The position numbers and the translations under genes were made by a program. This document shows, one piece after another, positions 16,925 through 25,406 of a DNA stretch of 64,000 bases. The stretch lies in assembly GCA_016934535.1 (NCBI GenBank), contig JAFGSQ010000019.1, forward strand, positions 1 through 64,000, given 5' to 3'. Position 1 is the stretch's first letter, and each line of letters opens with the position of its first letter. Origin of the DNA: a candidate division WOR-3 bacterium. GTDB taxonomy: Bacteria; SDB-A. The notes beneath the pieces are model-generated. The model worked only from the letters and a program-made list of their open reading frames with translations, searched no databases and was not told the DNA's origin.

Positions 16925-17238
16925 CTGAGAAACTTGTAATACAGGTATGCGAAGGCGGAAAGAGCGGACACCGCCGACAGCAGTTTGAACATCAGCGTTT
17001 TTTTAAGCTGGATAGTTAAAAAATAAATAACTGAAATTGCAGTTAGAAAAAATCCCGCTTTTACCGACGCTCTCACAAAAATGAAGAGAGAACGCGGTAC
17101 GAGATCGACTGAAAACACCGAAATAACGAAAAGGAACGCCATCAGAATGAATGGAAAAAGCACTCTCAATGGAAATTTACTCAAAAAACCAGTTTCGTCG
17201 AAATTTTCATGCACGGTAAATTTTTTTCGCAGATTCAT
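16921..17238 (-). CDS. Small membrane protein at the head of the polysaccharide/pyr gene train
   Basis: Not recognised. The 105-residue product from the ATG at 17238 (AGAGAGAAA upstream) has a basic N-terminus and three probable membrane helices around residues 27-45, 50-72 and 78-98. A longer frame to 17283 is possible but has a worse ribosome site. It ends in an ATGA overlap with the SLBB gene, so it is co-translated with polysaccharide export and may be a membrane partner of it. Confidence 0.6.
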   Translation of the reverse strand: MNLRKKFTVHENFDETGFLSKFPLRVLFPFILMAFLFVISVFSVDLVPRSLFIFVRASVKAGFFLTAISVIYFLTIQLKKTLMFKLLSAVSALSAFAYLYYKFLR

Positions 17239-17277
17239 TTTCTCTCTTGCTTGATAAAGAGTTAAAATTCCGAAATA

Positions 17278-17305
17278 TTGCATTATTCTGAATCGTAATT
17301 ATAAT
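17278..17305 (+). promoter_or_regulatory. Promoter of the moxR-bat operon
   Basis: TTGCAT (17278-17283), 16 bp, TATAAT (17300-17305); a second TATAAT follows at 17305-17310. It lies 50 bp before the moxR ATG, in the only divergent gap between the two long operons. Confidence 0.55.
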
Positions 17306-17355
17306 ATAATGGTACATTCTTCGCCATAATAAAATTTCAAAGGAGAAAGACTGTC

Positions 17356-18342
17356 ATGAGTGAAATAAAAGAAATTACAGAAAAAATCAAACGGAACCGC
17401 CAGATCATCGACCAGATAACTATTTCAATAAGGAAAAGAATAGTTGGACAGGACAAGATGATAAACAGGATACTGGTTTGCCTTTTGGCTGACGGGCACA
17501 TATTGATAGAAGGCGTGCCCGGCCTCGCCAAAACTCTTACTGTTTCAACTCTGGCGGAATCAGTCAGAGCCATCTTTCACAGAATTCAGTTCACTCCCGA
17601 TCTTCTGCCTGCGGACATAATTGGCACGCTGGTTTACAATCCAAAAGAAGGCACTTTTTCGACAAAAAGGGGGCCCGTCTTCGCCCAGATAATACTGGCT
17701 GACGAAATCAACAGGGCTCCCGCCAAAGTTCAGAGCGCCCTTCTCGAAGCAATGCAGGAAAGACAGGTGACCATAGGCGAGACGACTTTCCCTTTACCAA
17801 AGCCTTTTCTTGTACTGGCGACCCAAAATCCTATCGAACAGGAGGGGACTTATCCTCTTCCGGAAGCTCAGGTCGACAGATTCATGCTCAAAATAAATCT
17901 TGACTACCCGACTCCCGAAGAAGAACTGGAAATCCTGGACCGTATGACACAGCCCGACGACATAGTGATAGAACCGGTCGTCAATTCAGAGACAATAATA
18001 GAACTCATGAATCTCACAAAAAAAGTCTACGTCGAAAAATCAATAAAAGAATACGCCGTCAGGATAGTCGCCTCTTCGAGATGGCCCTCAAAATACAAGT
18101 TAAACGAATTGAACGGCCTGATATCATACGGAGCTTCCCCCAGAGCGTCCATTTACATAATAAAAGCCGCGAAAGCCCTCGCCCTCATTGAAGGCAGAGG
18201 TTACGTCTCCGATTACGACATCAAAGAGATCGCCCGGGACGTTCTCAGGCACAGAATAATAATCACTTACGAAGCTGAAGCTGAAAAAATTACAACAGAC
18301 CAGATAATTTCGACCATACTTTCTAAAATTCCCACGCCATGA
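17356..18342 (+). CDS. MoxR-family AAA+ ATPase
   Basis: MoxR ATPases act as chaperone-like partners of von Willebrand factor A (VWA) proteins. The 328-residue length fits. Walker A is EGVPGLAKT, Walker B ILADEINRAP, sensor I LATQNPIEQEGTYPLPEAQ (family hallmark) and the C-terminal lid has GASPRASI. An AAAGGAG ribosome site precedes the ATG. It opens the bat operon and overlaps the DUF58 gene by 4 bp. Confidence 0.95.
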   Translation: MSEIKEITEKIKRNRQIIDQITISIRKRIVGQDKMINRILVCLLADGHILIEGVPGLAKTLTVSTLAESVRAIFHRIQFTPDLLPADIIGTLVYNPKEGTFSTKRGPVFAQIILADEINRAPAKVQSALLEAMQERQVTIGETTFPLPKPFLVLATQNPIEQEGTYPLPEAQVDRFMLKINLDYPTPEEELEILDRMTQPDDIVIEPVVNSETIIELMNLTKKVYVEKSIKEYAVRIVASSRWPSKYKLNELNGLISYGASPRASIYIIKAAKALALIEGRGYVSDYDIKEIARDVLRHRIIITYEAEAEKITTDQIISTILSKIPTP

Positions 18343-19259
18343 ACAAGACGCTCGAAAAAAGAATCGCCGGAAAAATAAGAAACATCGAGATAAAAACAAA
18401 AAAACTCGTCGAATCGGCCATCGGCGGAAAATACACCAGTGCGTTCAGGGGATTGGGGATCGAATTCAACAAAGTGAGGGAGTACGAACCAGGAGACGAC
18501 ATCACTTCCGTTGACTGGAACGTCACGGCGAGAACAGCTGACGACAGACTGTACGTCAAGGAATTCATCGAAGAAAGGGAACTGCAGGTCTTTCTTGTCG
18601 TCGACACTTCGGCTTCGATGGTCTATTCAAGCCTGAAAACAGGTGAAGATGACCTCGCGCCGCTTAAAATTGACATTGCCGCTGAAATAGCGGCCGTCCT
18701 CGCGCTCAGCGCCATTAAGAACAACGACAAAGTCGGTCTCATGACTTTCTCGGGCGCCGTTCAGGAATACATTCCGCCGAGAAAAGGCAAAAGGCATGTT
18801 CTTCACATAATCCGGGACATTCTTTCCAATACAGAAGCCGTGGGACAGACAAAGCTTTCAACGACCCTTGAAAACCTTTACAGGGTCATAAACACCAAGG
18901 CAGTGATTTTCATTATCACCGATTTCATGCTCGGACAAGACGACGATTACGCAAAACCTCTGGCTGTCCTTTCAAGGAAACACGACTGTATCGTAGTCAG
19001 GATCTCGGATCCTTACGAAGAAGAATTTCCTGACGTTGGTCTTGTCAATCTGATAGACCCTGAATCGGGCAAAGAAATACTTGTGGATTCATCCTCCGGT
19101 TCTTTTCGCAGGACATTCAAAGCAAGAATGGAATCCGAAAGAGAATTTCACAGAAAGATATTAAATAAAACGGCCGTTGACGTCATTGACGTCAAAACCG
19201 ACGCGGATTACATTCCAATTCTTTATAATTTCTTTAAATTGCGGACAAAAAAGAGATGA
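18339..19259 (+). CDS. DUF58 domain protein
   Basis: A 306-residue protein of the family usually encoded next to MoxR. The N-terminal DUF58 block contains GLGIEFNKVREYEPGDD and VDWNVTAR. A degenerate VWA-like fold follows, with the metal-site pattern DTSASM and DFMLGQDDDY. No membrane helix is obvious. Probably cytoplasmic and worked on by the MoxR ATPase. ATGA overlaps occur on both sides. Confidence 0.93.
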   Translation: MNKTLEKRIAGKIRNIEIKTKKLVESAIGGKYTSAFRGLGIEFNKVREYEPGDDITSVDWNVTARTADDRLYVKEFIEERELQVFLVVDTSASMVYSSLKTGEDDLAPLKIDIAAEIAAVLALSAIKNNDKVGLMTFSGAVQEYIPPRKGKRHVLHIIRDILSNTEAVGQTKLSTTLENLYRVINTKAVIFIITDFMLGQDDDYAKPLAVLSRKHDCIVVRISDPYEEEFPDVGLVNLIDPESGKEILVDSSSGSFRRTFKARMESEREFHRKILNKTAVDVIDVKTDADYIPILYNFFKLRTKKR

Positions 19260-20206
19260 ATTTCATCCTGTTTCAGGTTTGCCTTTTATCGCAGTTTTGC
19301 ACGTTGAATCCCTCGAAAGACAGCGTTTACCTTGGTGAAATCTTCCAAATTGAGATCTCTTACTCACACCCGAGAAATTGTTCGGTAACGGTATCGGGAG
19401 ACAGTGCCGAATGGCACCCTTTCATTATGAACGAAGCGCCCGCCAAATTCCTTCTGACAAACGGAGAAGACAGCCTTTCCACGGTTTTCACTTTATCAGG
19501 CGCCGTATACACCGAAATAGACTCGGTGTCGATTCCCATACCGCCGGCGAGTTTCCATTTACCGGACACTTCCTGGACAGATTCTCTCAGAACATTGGAC
19601 ATGACAATGCTTTCTAGCCTCACCGGACCAGACGACACGATTTTGTCACCTTTGAGGCCGAGGCTTGACTTCCCTCCGAAACCTCCGGAACCCCTATACA
19701 AAAGACTTTTCAGAATGACACTGCGGTTCTGGTATATCCCTTTGCTGATTATCTCGATTATATTGATTGCCTCAGCAGCTTATCTGCTTATTAAAAAATC
19801 AGCTAAAAAAGGATTCTTTGTTTTGTCTCCAAAAGAAAAAGCCATGGATGAGCTGTCTAAGATATTCAATTCATATTTGAAAGAAAAATCTCCGGTTTCA
19901 AAAGAGTTTTACGAAGAACTGACTGAAGTTTTCAAAGATTATTCGGAAAATGTTTCTACGCTTAAAACGAAAAAGATGACTGTCAGGGAAATAAGGGATG
20001 TCTTCCTTAAATCATTTTACGTTTCAAAAGATGTTGAAAAATCCCTGTCCTCTTTCAACATGACGTCTGAATTGGCAAAATTCTCCAAAAAAACCTTCGA
20101 TTCCGAAAAAGGACAGGAAGATTACGAAGCCGTAAAAAACTTTGTCTGGGTCTTCCCTCTTTTTAAAAAAGACGAGAACGGAAAAAAAGGCGGAAAAAAT
20201 GTTTAG
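19256..20206 (+). CDS. Single-pass membrane protein of the bat operon
   Basis: No firm family match, but position and architecture resemble DUF4381/BatD-like proteins found between DUF58 and BatA. The 316-residue product has a hydrophobic N-terminus serving as signal or anchor and a beta-rich extracytoplasmic part of about 130 residues. A proline-rich linker (RLDFPPKPPEPLY), one membrane helix at about 157-180 and a charged helical cytoplasmic tail follow. The tail (MDELSKIFNSYLKEKSP) resembles the corresponding part of the BatD protein at the operon end. Confidence 0.75.
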   Translation: MNFILFQVCLLSQFCTLNPSKDSVYLGEIFQIEISYSHPRNCSVTVSGDSAEWHPFIMNEAPAKFLLTNGEDSLSTVFTLSGAVYTEIDSVSIPIPPASFHLPDTSWTDSLRTLDMTMLSSLTGPDDTILSPLRPRLDFPPKPPEPLYKRLFRMTLRFWYIPLLIISIILIASAAYLLIKKSAKKGFFVLSPKEKAMDELSKIFNSYLKEKSPVSKEFYEELTEVFKDYSENVSTLKTKKMTVREIRDVFLKSFYVSKDVEKSLSSFNMTSELAKFSKKTFDSEKGQEDYEAVKNFVWVFPLFKKDENGKKGGKNV

Positions 20207-21158
20207 GTTTTCCCATCCCTGGCTTCTTATATTCATCCCCCTGGTAATCGGTTTAGGCTTCTACCTCCAATTTTCGAAAAAGCCTTCCGTCATCTATTCG
20301 GCTTCATCTTTTTTTGGAGAAAAAACCACTTTTAGGATTTTTGTAAAAAAATCGCTCCTCTGGCTTTACGTAGCAAGTGCAATCGCGGCTATATTCGGCG
20401 CTGCGGAACCTCTGGGAAAACCCATAATAATTAACAGGGAAAAAATCGGAATAGACATAGTGCTGGCTCTCGATTTATCGACGAGCATGGAGGCGCCCGA
20501 TTTTTCACCGACAAGATTCGAAGCCGCCAAAAAAATTGCCATCGATTTCATCAAATCACGGGAAAATGACAGAATAGGTCTGGCAGTTTTCGCCTACGAC
20601 GCATATCTTCTCGTCCCGCCCACCCTCAATCATTCATTCCTCGTCAACAGTATTGAAGATCTGTCTCCGGGTATAATAACCGACGGGACAGCAATCGGTA
20701 TGGGCCTGGCACTCGCTGCGAACGGTCTTCGCGATTCGGACAGCCCGAGCAAGGTGATAATACTGATCACCGACGGCGCCAACAATGCCGGATACGTGGA
20801 CCCGGTAACGGCCGCTGAAGCGGCGAAAACACTCGGAATGAAAATATACACAATAGGCATCGGGACAGAAACGTCTTTCACTTACAACAGCCCGACTTAC
20901 GGATATGTTTATGCGTCGACAGCCGATTACGAATTACTTTCAAAAATAGCCTCTTCCGAAAACACCTCCTTCAGGGCGACGGACAAAGGAGCCCTTAAAA
21001 AAGCTTTCACGATGATAGATCAACTTGAAAAAACAAGGGAAAGCGGCGAAATTCTGGCGTTGAGTCCGTCAAAGGCTCATTTTTGGGTTGCAATGTCCAT
21101 TATTTTGCTCACAATCCCGTTTATTCTCGACAGGACTTTTTTCAGGAGCATACCTTGA
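20199..21158 (+). CDS. batA: BatA-like VWA membrane protein
   Basis: The start at 20199 (MFRFSHPWLL) is chosen because AAAGGCGG lies just upstream and it overlaps the previous gene by only 8 bp. The upstream frame would be translated antisense-like sequence. The 319-residue product has an N-terminal helix, a second helix near 55-75 and a VWA domain with an intact metal site (DLSTSMEA, then TDGTAIG, then ITDGANNAG). A C-terminal helix follows. BatA proteins were linked to aerotolerance in Bacteroides; the exact role is unknown. Confidence 0.92.
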   Translation: MFRFSHPWLLIFIPLVIGLGFYLQFSKKPSVIYSASSFFGEKTTFRIFVKKSLLWLYVASAIAAIFGAAEPLGKPIIINREKIGIDIVLALDLSTSMEAPDFSPTRFEAAKKIAIDFIKSRENDRIGLAVFAYDAYLLVPPTLNHSFLVNSIEDLSPGIITDGTAIGMGLALAANGLRDSDSPSKVIILITDGANNAGYVDPVTAAEAAKTLGMKIYTIGIGTETSFTYNSPTYGYVYASTADYELLSKIASSENTSFRATDKGALKKAFTMIDQLEKTRESGEILALSPSKAHFWVAMSIILLTIPFILDRTFFRSIP

Positions 21159-22168
21159 TATTTACAAGACCCATATTCCTCTATTTGATCCCTGCCGTTG
21201 TTTTACTTTCTGTCATACTCCAGACCATCAATCTTATCAAAAAGAAAAAGCTGGTCGGCAGACTTCTCGCCACCGGTCATAAATCGAGGTTGTCGCTGTC
21301 CGATTTGAGAGTGGAAATAGTCAAAGAGTCTCTCATAGCGCTCGCTTTGACTTCTTTTCTTTTCGCCGCCGCAGGTCCCGCGAATGAATCAGAAATATCG
21401 TCTCTGACAAAAAAAGGCATTGATATAATTTTTCTCTGCGATATCAGCCGCAGTATGGAAGCTTCGCAACCGGTGAAAAAAATTGAAATAGCAAAAAAGA
21501 TTATGACCGGAATCATAGAAAGGAGAACCGACGACAGGATTTCTCTTGTTTTGTTTTCCGGAAGCGCGACAATCGCAAGCCCGTTGACTTTTGACCACAG
21601 AAGTCTCAGGAACTCCATTAAACAGCTGTCAACAAGAGCTACTACCAGCACCGGCACTTCATTTTTAGGAGCTTTCACGGCTGTTGAAAGAGTGATAGAA
21701 AAAGAGGCAAGCCGTTCGACAGTTGTCGTTTTACTGTCCGACGGAGAAGATTTCGGACCTGAAATATCGAATGAACTTGACTGTCTTTCCGGAAAAGGAA
21801 TACCTGTTGTTTCCGCGGGAATAGGCAGTGTCAAGGGAGACCCTGTCCCTGAAATTAATTTTGAAGGTGAAATTGAGGGATACATAATGCTTTCCTCATA
21901 CGACACCGCGAAAACTTATCTGGAAGAAGAAAATTTGATGTCGATATCGGACAAGACCGGCGGTGTATATTTAAGGGCGGAAAATCCGTCGAGAACCGCG
22001 GAAGAGATAGCCCGGTTTCTTGAAACCGTTCGAAAACAGGCCATAACTCAAAAACAGGACGCCATGTATGTTTACCATTATGAAATACCGCTTGCTATAG
22101 GCGCGGTTTTGATTGCCCTGTCAGTCACTGTGGAGAAAAAAAGAAGGTCATCAAAATGGTACTTTTGA
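21155..22168 (+). CDS. batB: BatB-like VWA membrane protein
   Basis: The start is a TTG at 21155 forming a TTGA overlap with the batA stop, with AGGAG 7 nt upstream. A longer frame reads antisense-like peptide through batA. The 337-residue product has two N-terminal helices and a VWA domain with DISRSMEAS, the threonine of ATTSTGTS, and LSDGEDFG, then a C-terminal helix. Tandem BatA and BatB are the normal order. Confidence 0.92.
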   Translation: MIFTRPIFLYLIPAVVLLSVILQTINLIKKKKLVGRLLATGHKSRLSLSDLRVEIVKESLIALALTSFLFAAAGPANESEISSLTKKGIDIIFLCDISRSMEASQPVKKIEIAKKIMTGIIERRTDDRISLVLFSGSATIASPLTFDHRSLRNSIKQLSTRATTSTGTSFLGAFTAVERVIEKEASRSTVVVLLSDGEDFGPEISNELDCLSGKGIPVVSAGIGSVKGDPVPEINFEGEIEGYIMLSSYDTAKTYLEEENLMSISDKTGGVYLRAENPSRTAEEIARFLETVRKQAITQKQDAMYVYHYEIPLAIGAVLIALSVTVEKKRRSSKWYF

Positions 22169-23016
22169 TTTCATTGTTTTTAACATTTTCGATTCCTCCC
22201 GACAAAGCATACGAAGGAGCACTGTCACAAGACGCTGGAAATTTCAGCAAAGCCATTGAACTTTACAGTAAAGCACTCGAAGAATCTCCTGGAAATTTTA
22301 CAATTATCTACAATCTCGCTTGCGCTTATTACGACAACGGTGAACCTGAAAAAGCCGCTCTATTTTTCGATTCGATCCTGTCTCCGGATTCTGTTTTCGC
22401 CGATATGAAACCCGACATTTTATACAACGCGGGAACATCATATCTCAGATCCGCGCAATCCGGAACAGACTCCAGTTCGTCTTTTTTGGATTTATCAATA
22501 GAAAGGCTCATACAATCTCTCGTTTTAAACCCTTTCGATAACGAATGCCGGCGTAATCTTGAAATTGCCCTAAAAATGAAAAATGATCAGCAACAACAGA
22601 ATCAGGATCAGCAAGATCAGCAGGACCAACAGGACCAGCAGGACCAGCAGGATCAGCAGGATCAACAAGACCAGCAGGACCAGCAAGACCAACAAGACCA
22701 GCAGGATCAGCAGGATCAGCAGGATCAACAAGACCAACAGGATCAGCAGGATCAACAGGACCAACAAGATCAGCAGGATCAACAAGACCAGCAGGATCAG
22801 CAGGATCAGCAGGATCAACAAGACCAGCAGGATCAGCAGGATCAGCAAGACCAACAGGATCAGCAGGATCAACAGGACCAACAACAGCAGGACGATTTAC
22901 CTCCCATGTCCAGTGAACAAGCTGAAAGGATTCTCGACGCGGCTCTGAACTCGCCCGGTCAAGATTCGATTCTCCCTCAAAGTAACGGTAAGTCGAATCC
23001 CAGCGGCCAATGGTGA
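22156..23016 (+). CDS. BatC-like TPR protein with long Asp-Gln-Gln tandem repeat
   Basis: A 286-residue exported protein: signal peptide (MVLLISLFLTFSIP), TPR helices in about residues 18-140 (FSKAIELYSKALEESPGNF), then about 100 residues of almost pure (Asp-Gln-Gln)n at 144-247, and a short tail with LPPMSSEQAERILDAAL. TPR proteins with a Q/D/E-rich segment and this C-terminal helix are typical of BatC. A repeat this long and regular is unusual. The 13-bp overlap with batB and the 4-bp gap to batD show co-expression. Confidence 0.85.
   Translation: MVLLISLFLTFSIPPDKAYEGALSQDAGNFSKAIELYSKALEESPGNFTIIYNLACAYYDNGEPEKAALFFDSILSPDSVFADMKPDILYNAGTSYLRSAQSGTDSSSSFLDLSIERLIQSLVLNPFDNECRRNLEIALKMKNDQQQQNQDQQDQQDQQDQQDQQDQQDQQDQQDQQDQQDQQDQQDQQDQQDQQDQQDQQDQQDQQDQQDQQDQQDQQDQQDQQDQQDQQDQQDQQDQQDQQQQDDLPPMSSEQAERILDAALNSPGQDSILPQSNGKSNPSGQW
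22606..22890 (+). repeat. 9-bp tandem repeat encoding (DQQ)n
   Basis: About 31 units of the form GA(C/T)CA(G/A)CA(G/A) run head to tail, in frame, in the BatC-like gene. Variation is confined almost wholly to third codon positions, so the peptide is kept nearly perfect while the DNA has drifted. This is the pattern of selection on the protein repeat, not of a very recent expansion. Confidence 0.95.
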
Positions 23017-23020
23017 TATT

Positions 23021-24706
23021 ATGATGAAAAACGCCCTCATGATCATTTTTCTTGTTTTCGCTTCTTGTCTTTACGGAGCTGAATTGACTGTCAGGCCGGA
23101 CAAATTAGAGACGGTTGTCGCCGGATCCTGTATTTTTTCTGTTGAAATAAAGACGTCGGGTTCCGAAATTCTGACGGATATTCAAATTGACGCAGACAAA
23201 ACATTTCAGCTGTCAATGCCGTCGATCTCAACGAGCACAATAATTGTCAACGGCCAAAAAAGTTCTTTTCATATTTACGCTTATTCAATCTACCCGATAT
23301 CCGGCGGTACTTACACAATATCCGTAAAAGCAGTCGTCTATGACGGAAAAACAACAAGAAATATAACAGGAACTCTGCCGGTTTTTGTCAAAGGAGACTC
23401 GGTTCCTCTTTATTCATACGACAGGACAAGCTCAGGAATACCGGTTTTGACGGCTATAAATCCCGTCAAGATGGCAATGACTGTTAGCGATCCTGAACCC
23501 TACGTCAACGAACAGCTGGTCGCCGAACTTTCGATTTACTCGAAATTCAAACTTTTAAAATACCCGGACTTCATTTATTATCCCTCCTTCAATGGATTCT
23601 GGACCGAGACCGGCGACAGTTATTTCACGGCATCTCAAATACATACGGAATTCGGCACAGTTTATAAATACTCCGTCAAATGGATACTTTTCCCTGTTCA
23701 GGCTGGAACGGCAACTATCGGCGGTGCGGGGACCGAAATCGTCATTTCTTCTTACCCGTTGCTGCCGCGAAAATTGAATCTGTATTCAGACTCCATAATT
23801 CTATTTGTCAAACCATTGCCGAATAATTGTGTGCCTGCTTCATTCAAGGGAAGCGTCGGTAATTATTTAATTTCCATGGAAGCTCCGCGGTATATTGACT
23901 CTACCGCTGAAATATGCGTCGTCGTTTCAGGAACCGGCAACATAAAAGGTATCGAAGAAATTGAGATCCCTGAAATAAATGGTGCGGACATATACTTCGC
24001 GTCTTCTGAAATCGAAATAGAATCACGGGAACCGCATCTAACGGGCAGAAAAATATACAGATGGACAATAATACCCTACTCTGACGAAGAGATAATCATT
24101 CCACCTCTGCAATTTTCCTATTTTGATCCTGATCTTTCCAGTTACGTCACGAGTCAAACACCTGTTTGCACTCTTGGGATCACAGGATGCGCGTCTTCAT
24201 CACCTGTTCCGTCTCTGACAGACACCTTGCCCCTGAATTCTGAAATAAGCGTATTGAAATTCCCTGGCCTGCCTGACAAGGTCTTGTTTGCCGCCTTCGT
24301 TTTTTCTGCTTCAGTTTTCACTCTGGGTACCGCGCGATACCTCGCAAAAAACAGCAAAGTTTTTACAAGAAAAAGAAATCGCTCGAACAGATATAAAACA
24401 TACTTGAAAAATGCCATCAAATACGCCCACGCAGAAGATTACGACAAGTCTTTTGACTTTCTTAAAAAAAGTCTTCAGTCGTTCTTTTCTGAAAAAGAAT
24501 CGGAAAAAATGAGTTTGAAGGAAATTTCGGAAGCCGTTTTCGAACTGACCGGCGACAGATCCTACGAAGAAATCTTTGCCAGGCTCGAAGAGATTGATTT
24601 CACTGAAAAGACGGCCGTAAAAAGCATAATCTACGACATCAAAGCAGTGGAGAGGCTTTATAAAAGAATCGAGAAAGCCGGAATTACAATCAGTCGACGG
24701 TTATAG
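23021..24706 (+). CDS. batD: BatD-like membrane protein
   Basis: A 561-residue protein with a signal peptide (IIFLVFASCLYGA). Repeated Ig-like beta domains cover about 25-390, with the BatD hallmark of a first domain beginning LTVRPDKLETVVAG. One membrane helix lies at about 420-440 and a cytoplasmic helical tail at about 455-561 (YAHAEDYDKSFDFLKKSLQSF). It closes the operon. Its 3' end overlaps the convergent comF gene by 17 bp, so no room is left for a separate terminator. Confidence 0.9.
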   Translation: MMKNALMIIFLVFASCLYGAELTVRPDKLETVVAGSCIFSVEIKTSGSEILTDIQIDADKTFQLSMPSISTSTIIVNGQKSSFHIYAYSIYPISGGTYTISVKAVVYDGKTTRNITGTLPVFVKGDSVPLYSYDRTSSGIPVLTAINPVKMAMTVSDPEPYVNEQLVAELSIYSKFKLLKYPDFIYYPSFNGFWTETGDSYFTASQIHTEFGTVYKYSVKWILFPVQAGTATIGGAGTEIVISSYPLLPRKLNLYSDSIILFVKPLPNNCVPASFKGSVGNYLISMEAPRYIDSTAEICVVVSGTGNIKGIEEIEIPEINGADIYFASSEIEIESREPHLTGRKIYRWTIIPYSDEEIIIPPLQFSYFDPDLSSYVTSQTPVCTLGITGCASSSPVPSLTDTLPLNSEISVLKFPGLPDKVLFAAFVFSASVFTLGTARYLAKNSKVFTRKRNRSNRYKTYLKNAIKYAHAEDYDKSFDFLKKSLQSFFSEKESEKMSLKEISEAVFELTGDRSYEEIFARLEEIDFTEKTAVKSIIYDIKAVERLYKRIEKAGITISRRL

Positions 24707-25406
24707 CTGCAACAGCCGCGTATATACTTTTAGCCCCGCTTTTTTTCAAAACCCTGTGAGCTTCTTTTAAAGTCGCCCCGGTGGTCATGACGTCGTCTAT
24801 CAATATTACGGTTCTGTCTCTCAAAAACCGGAATTCTTCACCTTCGGACATTTTTCCCTTCATGTTTTCAGCTCTTTCTTCCCTGTTCAATCCCATTTGA
24901 TTTTTTTTCTTCCCCTTTAACTTGAGGACTTTGCGTCGGCATTCACCGTCCAGTAGCCGGGCGGCGGATTCCGCCATCAACCGTGCCTGGTTGAAACCTC
25001 TCTGCCTCAAACTCTTTCTCGAAGAAGGTACCGGCACAAAAACAACGGATTCCTCAAAAGCCGGTATTTTTTTTGACAGCTCCTCTCCCAATCTCTTAGC
25101 GAGTCTGGAATACCCGTTGAATTTCATGGCCAATATGCTTTCTTTAAGAGGGCTTCTGTAGGGCCCCAAATAGAACAAGCCGGCAAAAGGCAGTTTCAGT
25201 TTTTCTGCACAGTGCTGGCATTTGCCTTCACCGGGCAAGGGAAGAGAACAAAAAGGGCACTTGTCAAATATTCCGCACAGCTTCAGGCAATCATCGCAAA
25301 GAAAAACTTCTTCGTACCCGAGCATTTTACCGCAGAAGCGGCATTTGGAAGGCAGAAAAAATGAAAATACGGCAGAAACGAATCTTGCCGTGGAAGGGAA
25401 TATCAT
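24690..25406 (-). CDS. ComF-family phosphoribosyltransferase-like protein
   Basis: A 238-residue protein with an N-terminal zinc ribbon of several CxxC pairs (CRFCGKM, CDDCLKLC, CPFC, CQHC). A type I PRTase fold follows with VPVPSSRKSLRQRGFNQA and VILIDDVMTTGAT. ComF proteins take part in DNA uptake in naturally competent bacteria and interact with helicases. No other competence gene is nearby. It overlaps rodA by 4 bp and is the last gene of the mutL operon. Confidence 0.93.
   Translation of the reverse strand: MIFPSTARFVSAVFSFFLPSKCRFCGKMLGYEEVFLCDDCLKLCGIFDKCPFCSLPLPGEGKCQHCAEKLKLPFAGLFYLGPYRSPLKESILAMKFNGYSRLAKRLGEELSKKIPAFEESVVFVPVPSSRKSLRQRGFNQARLMAESAARLLDGECRRKVLKLKGKKKNQMGLNREERAENMKGKMSEGEEFRFLRDRTVILIDDVMTTGATLKEAHRVLKKSGAKSIYAAVAAITVD

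Noticed and set aside
22570-22948. Leucine/isoleucine-rich frame opposite the DQQ repeat and a second plus-strand frame through it
   Set aside because: Both are by-products of the 9-bp repeat in other frames; the gene on the plus strand has a signal peptide, TPRs and operon context.
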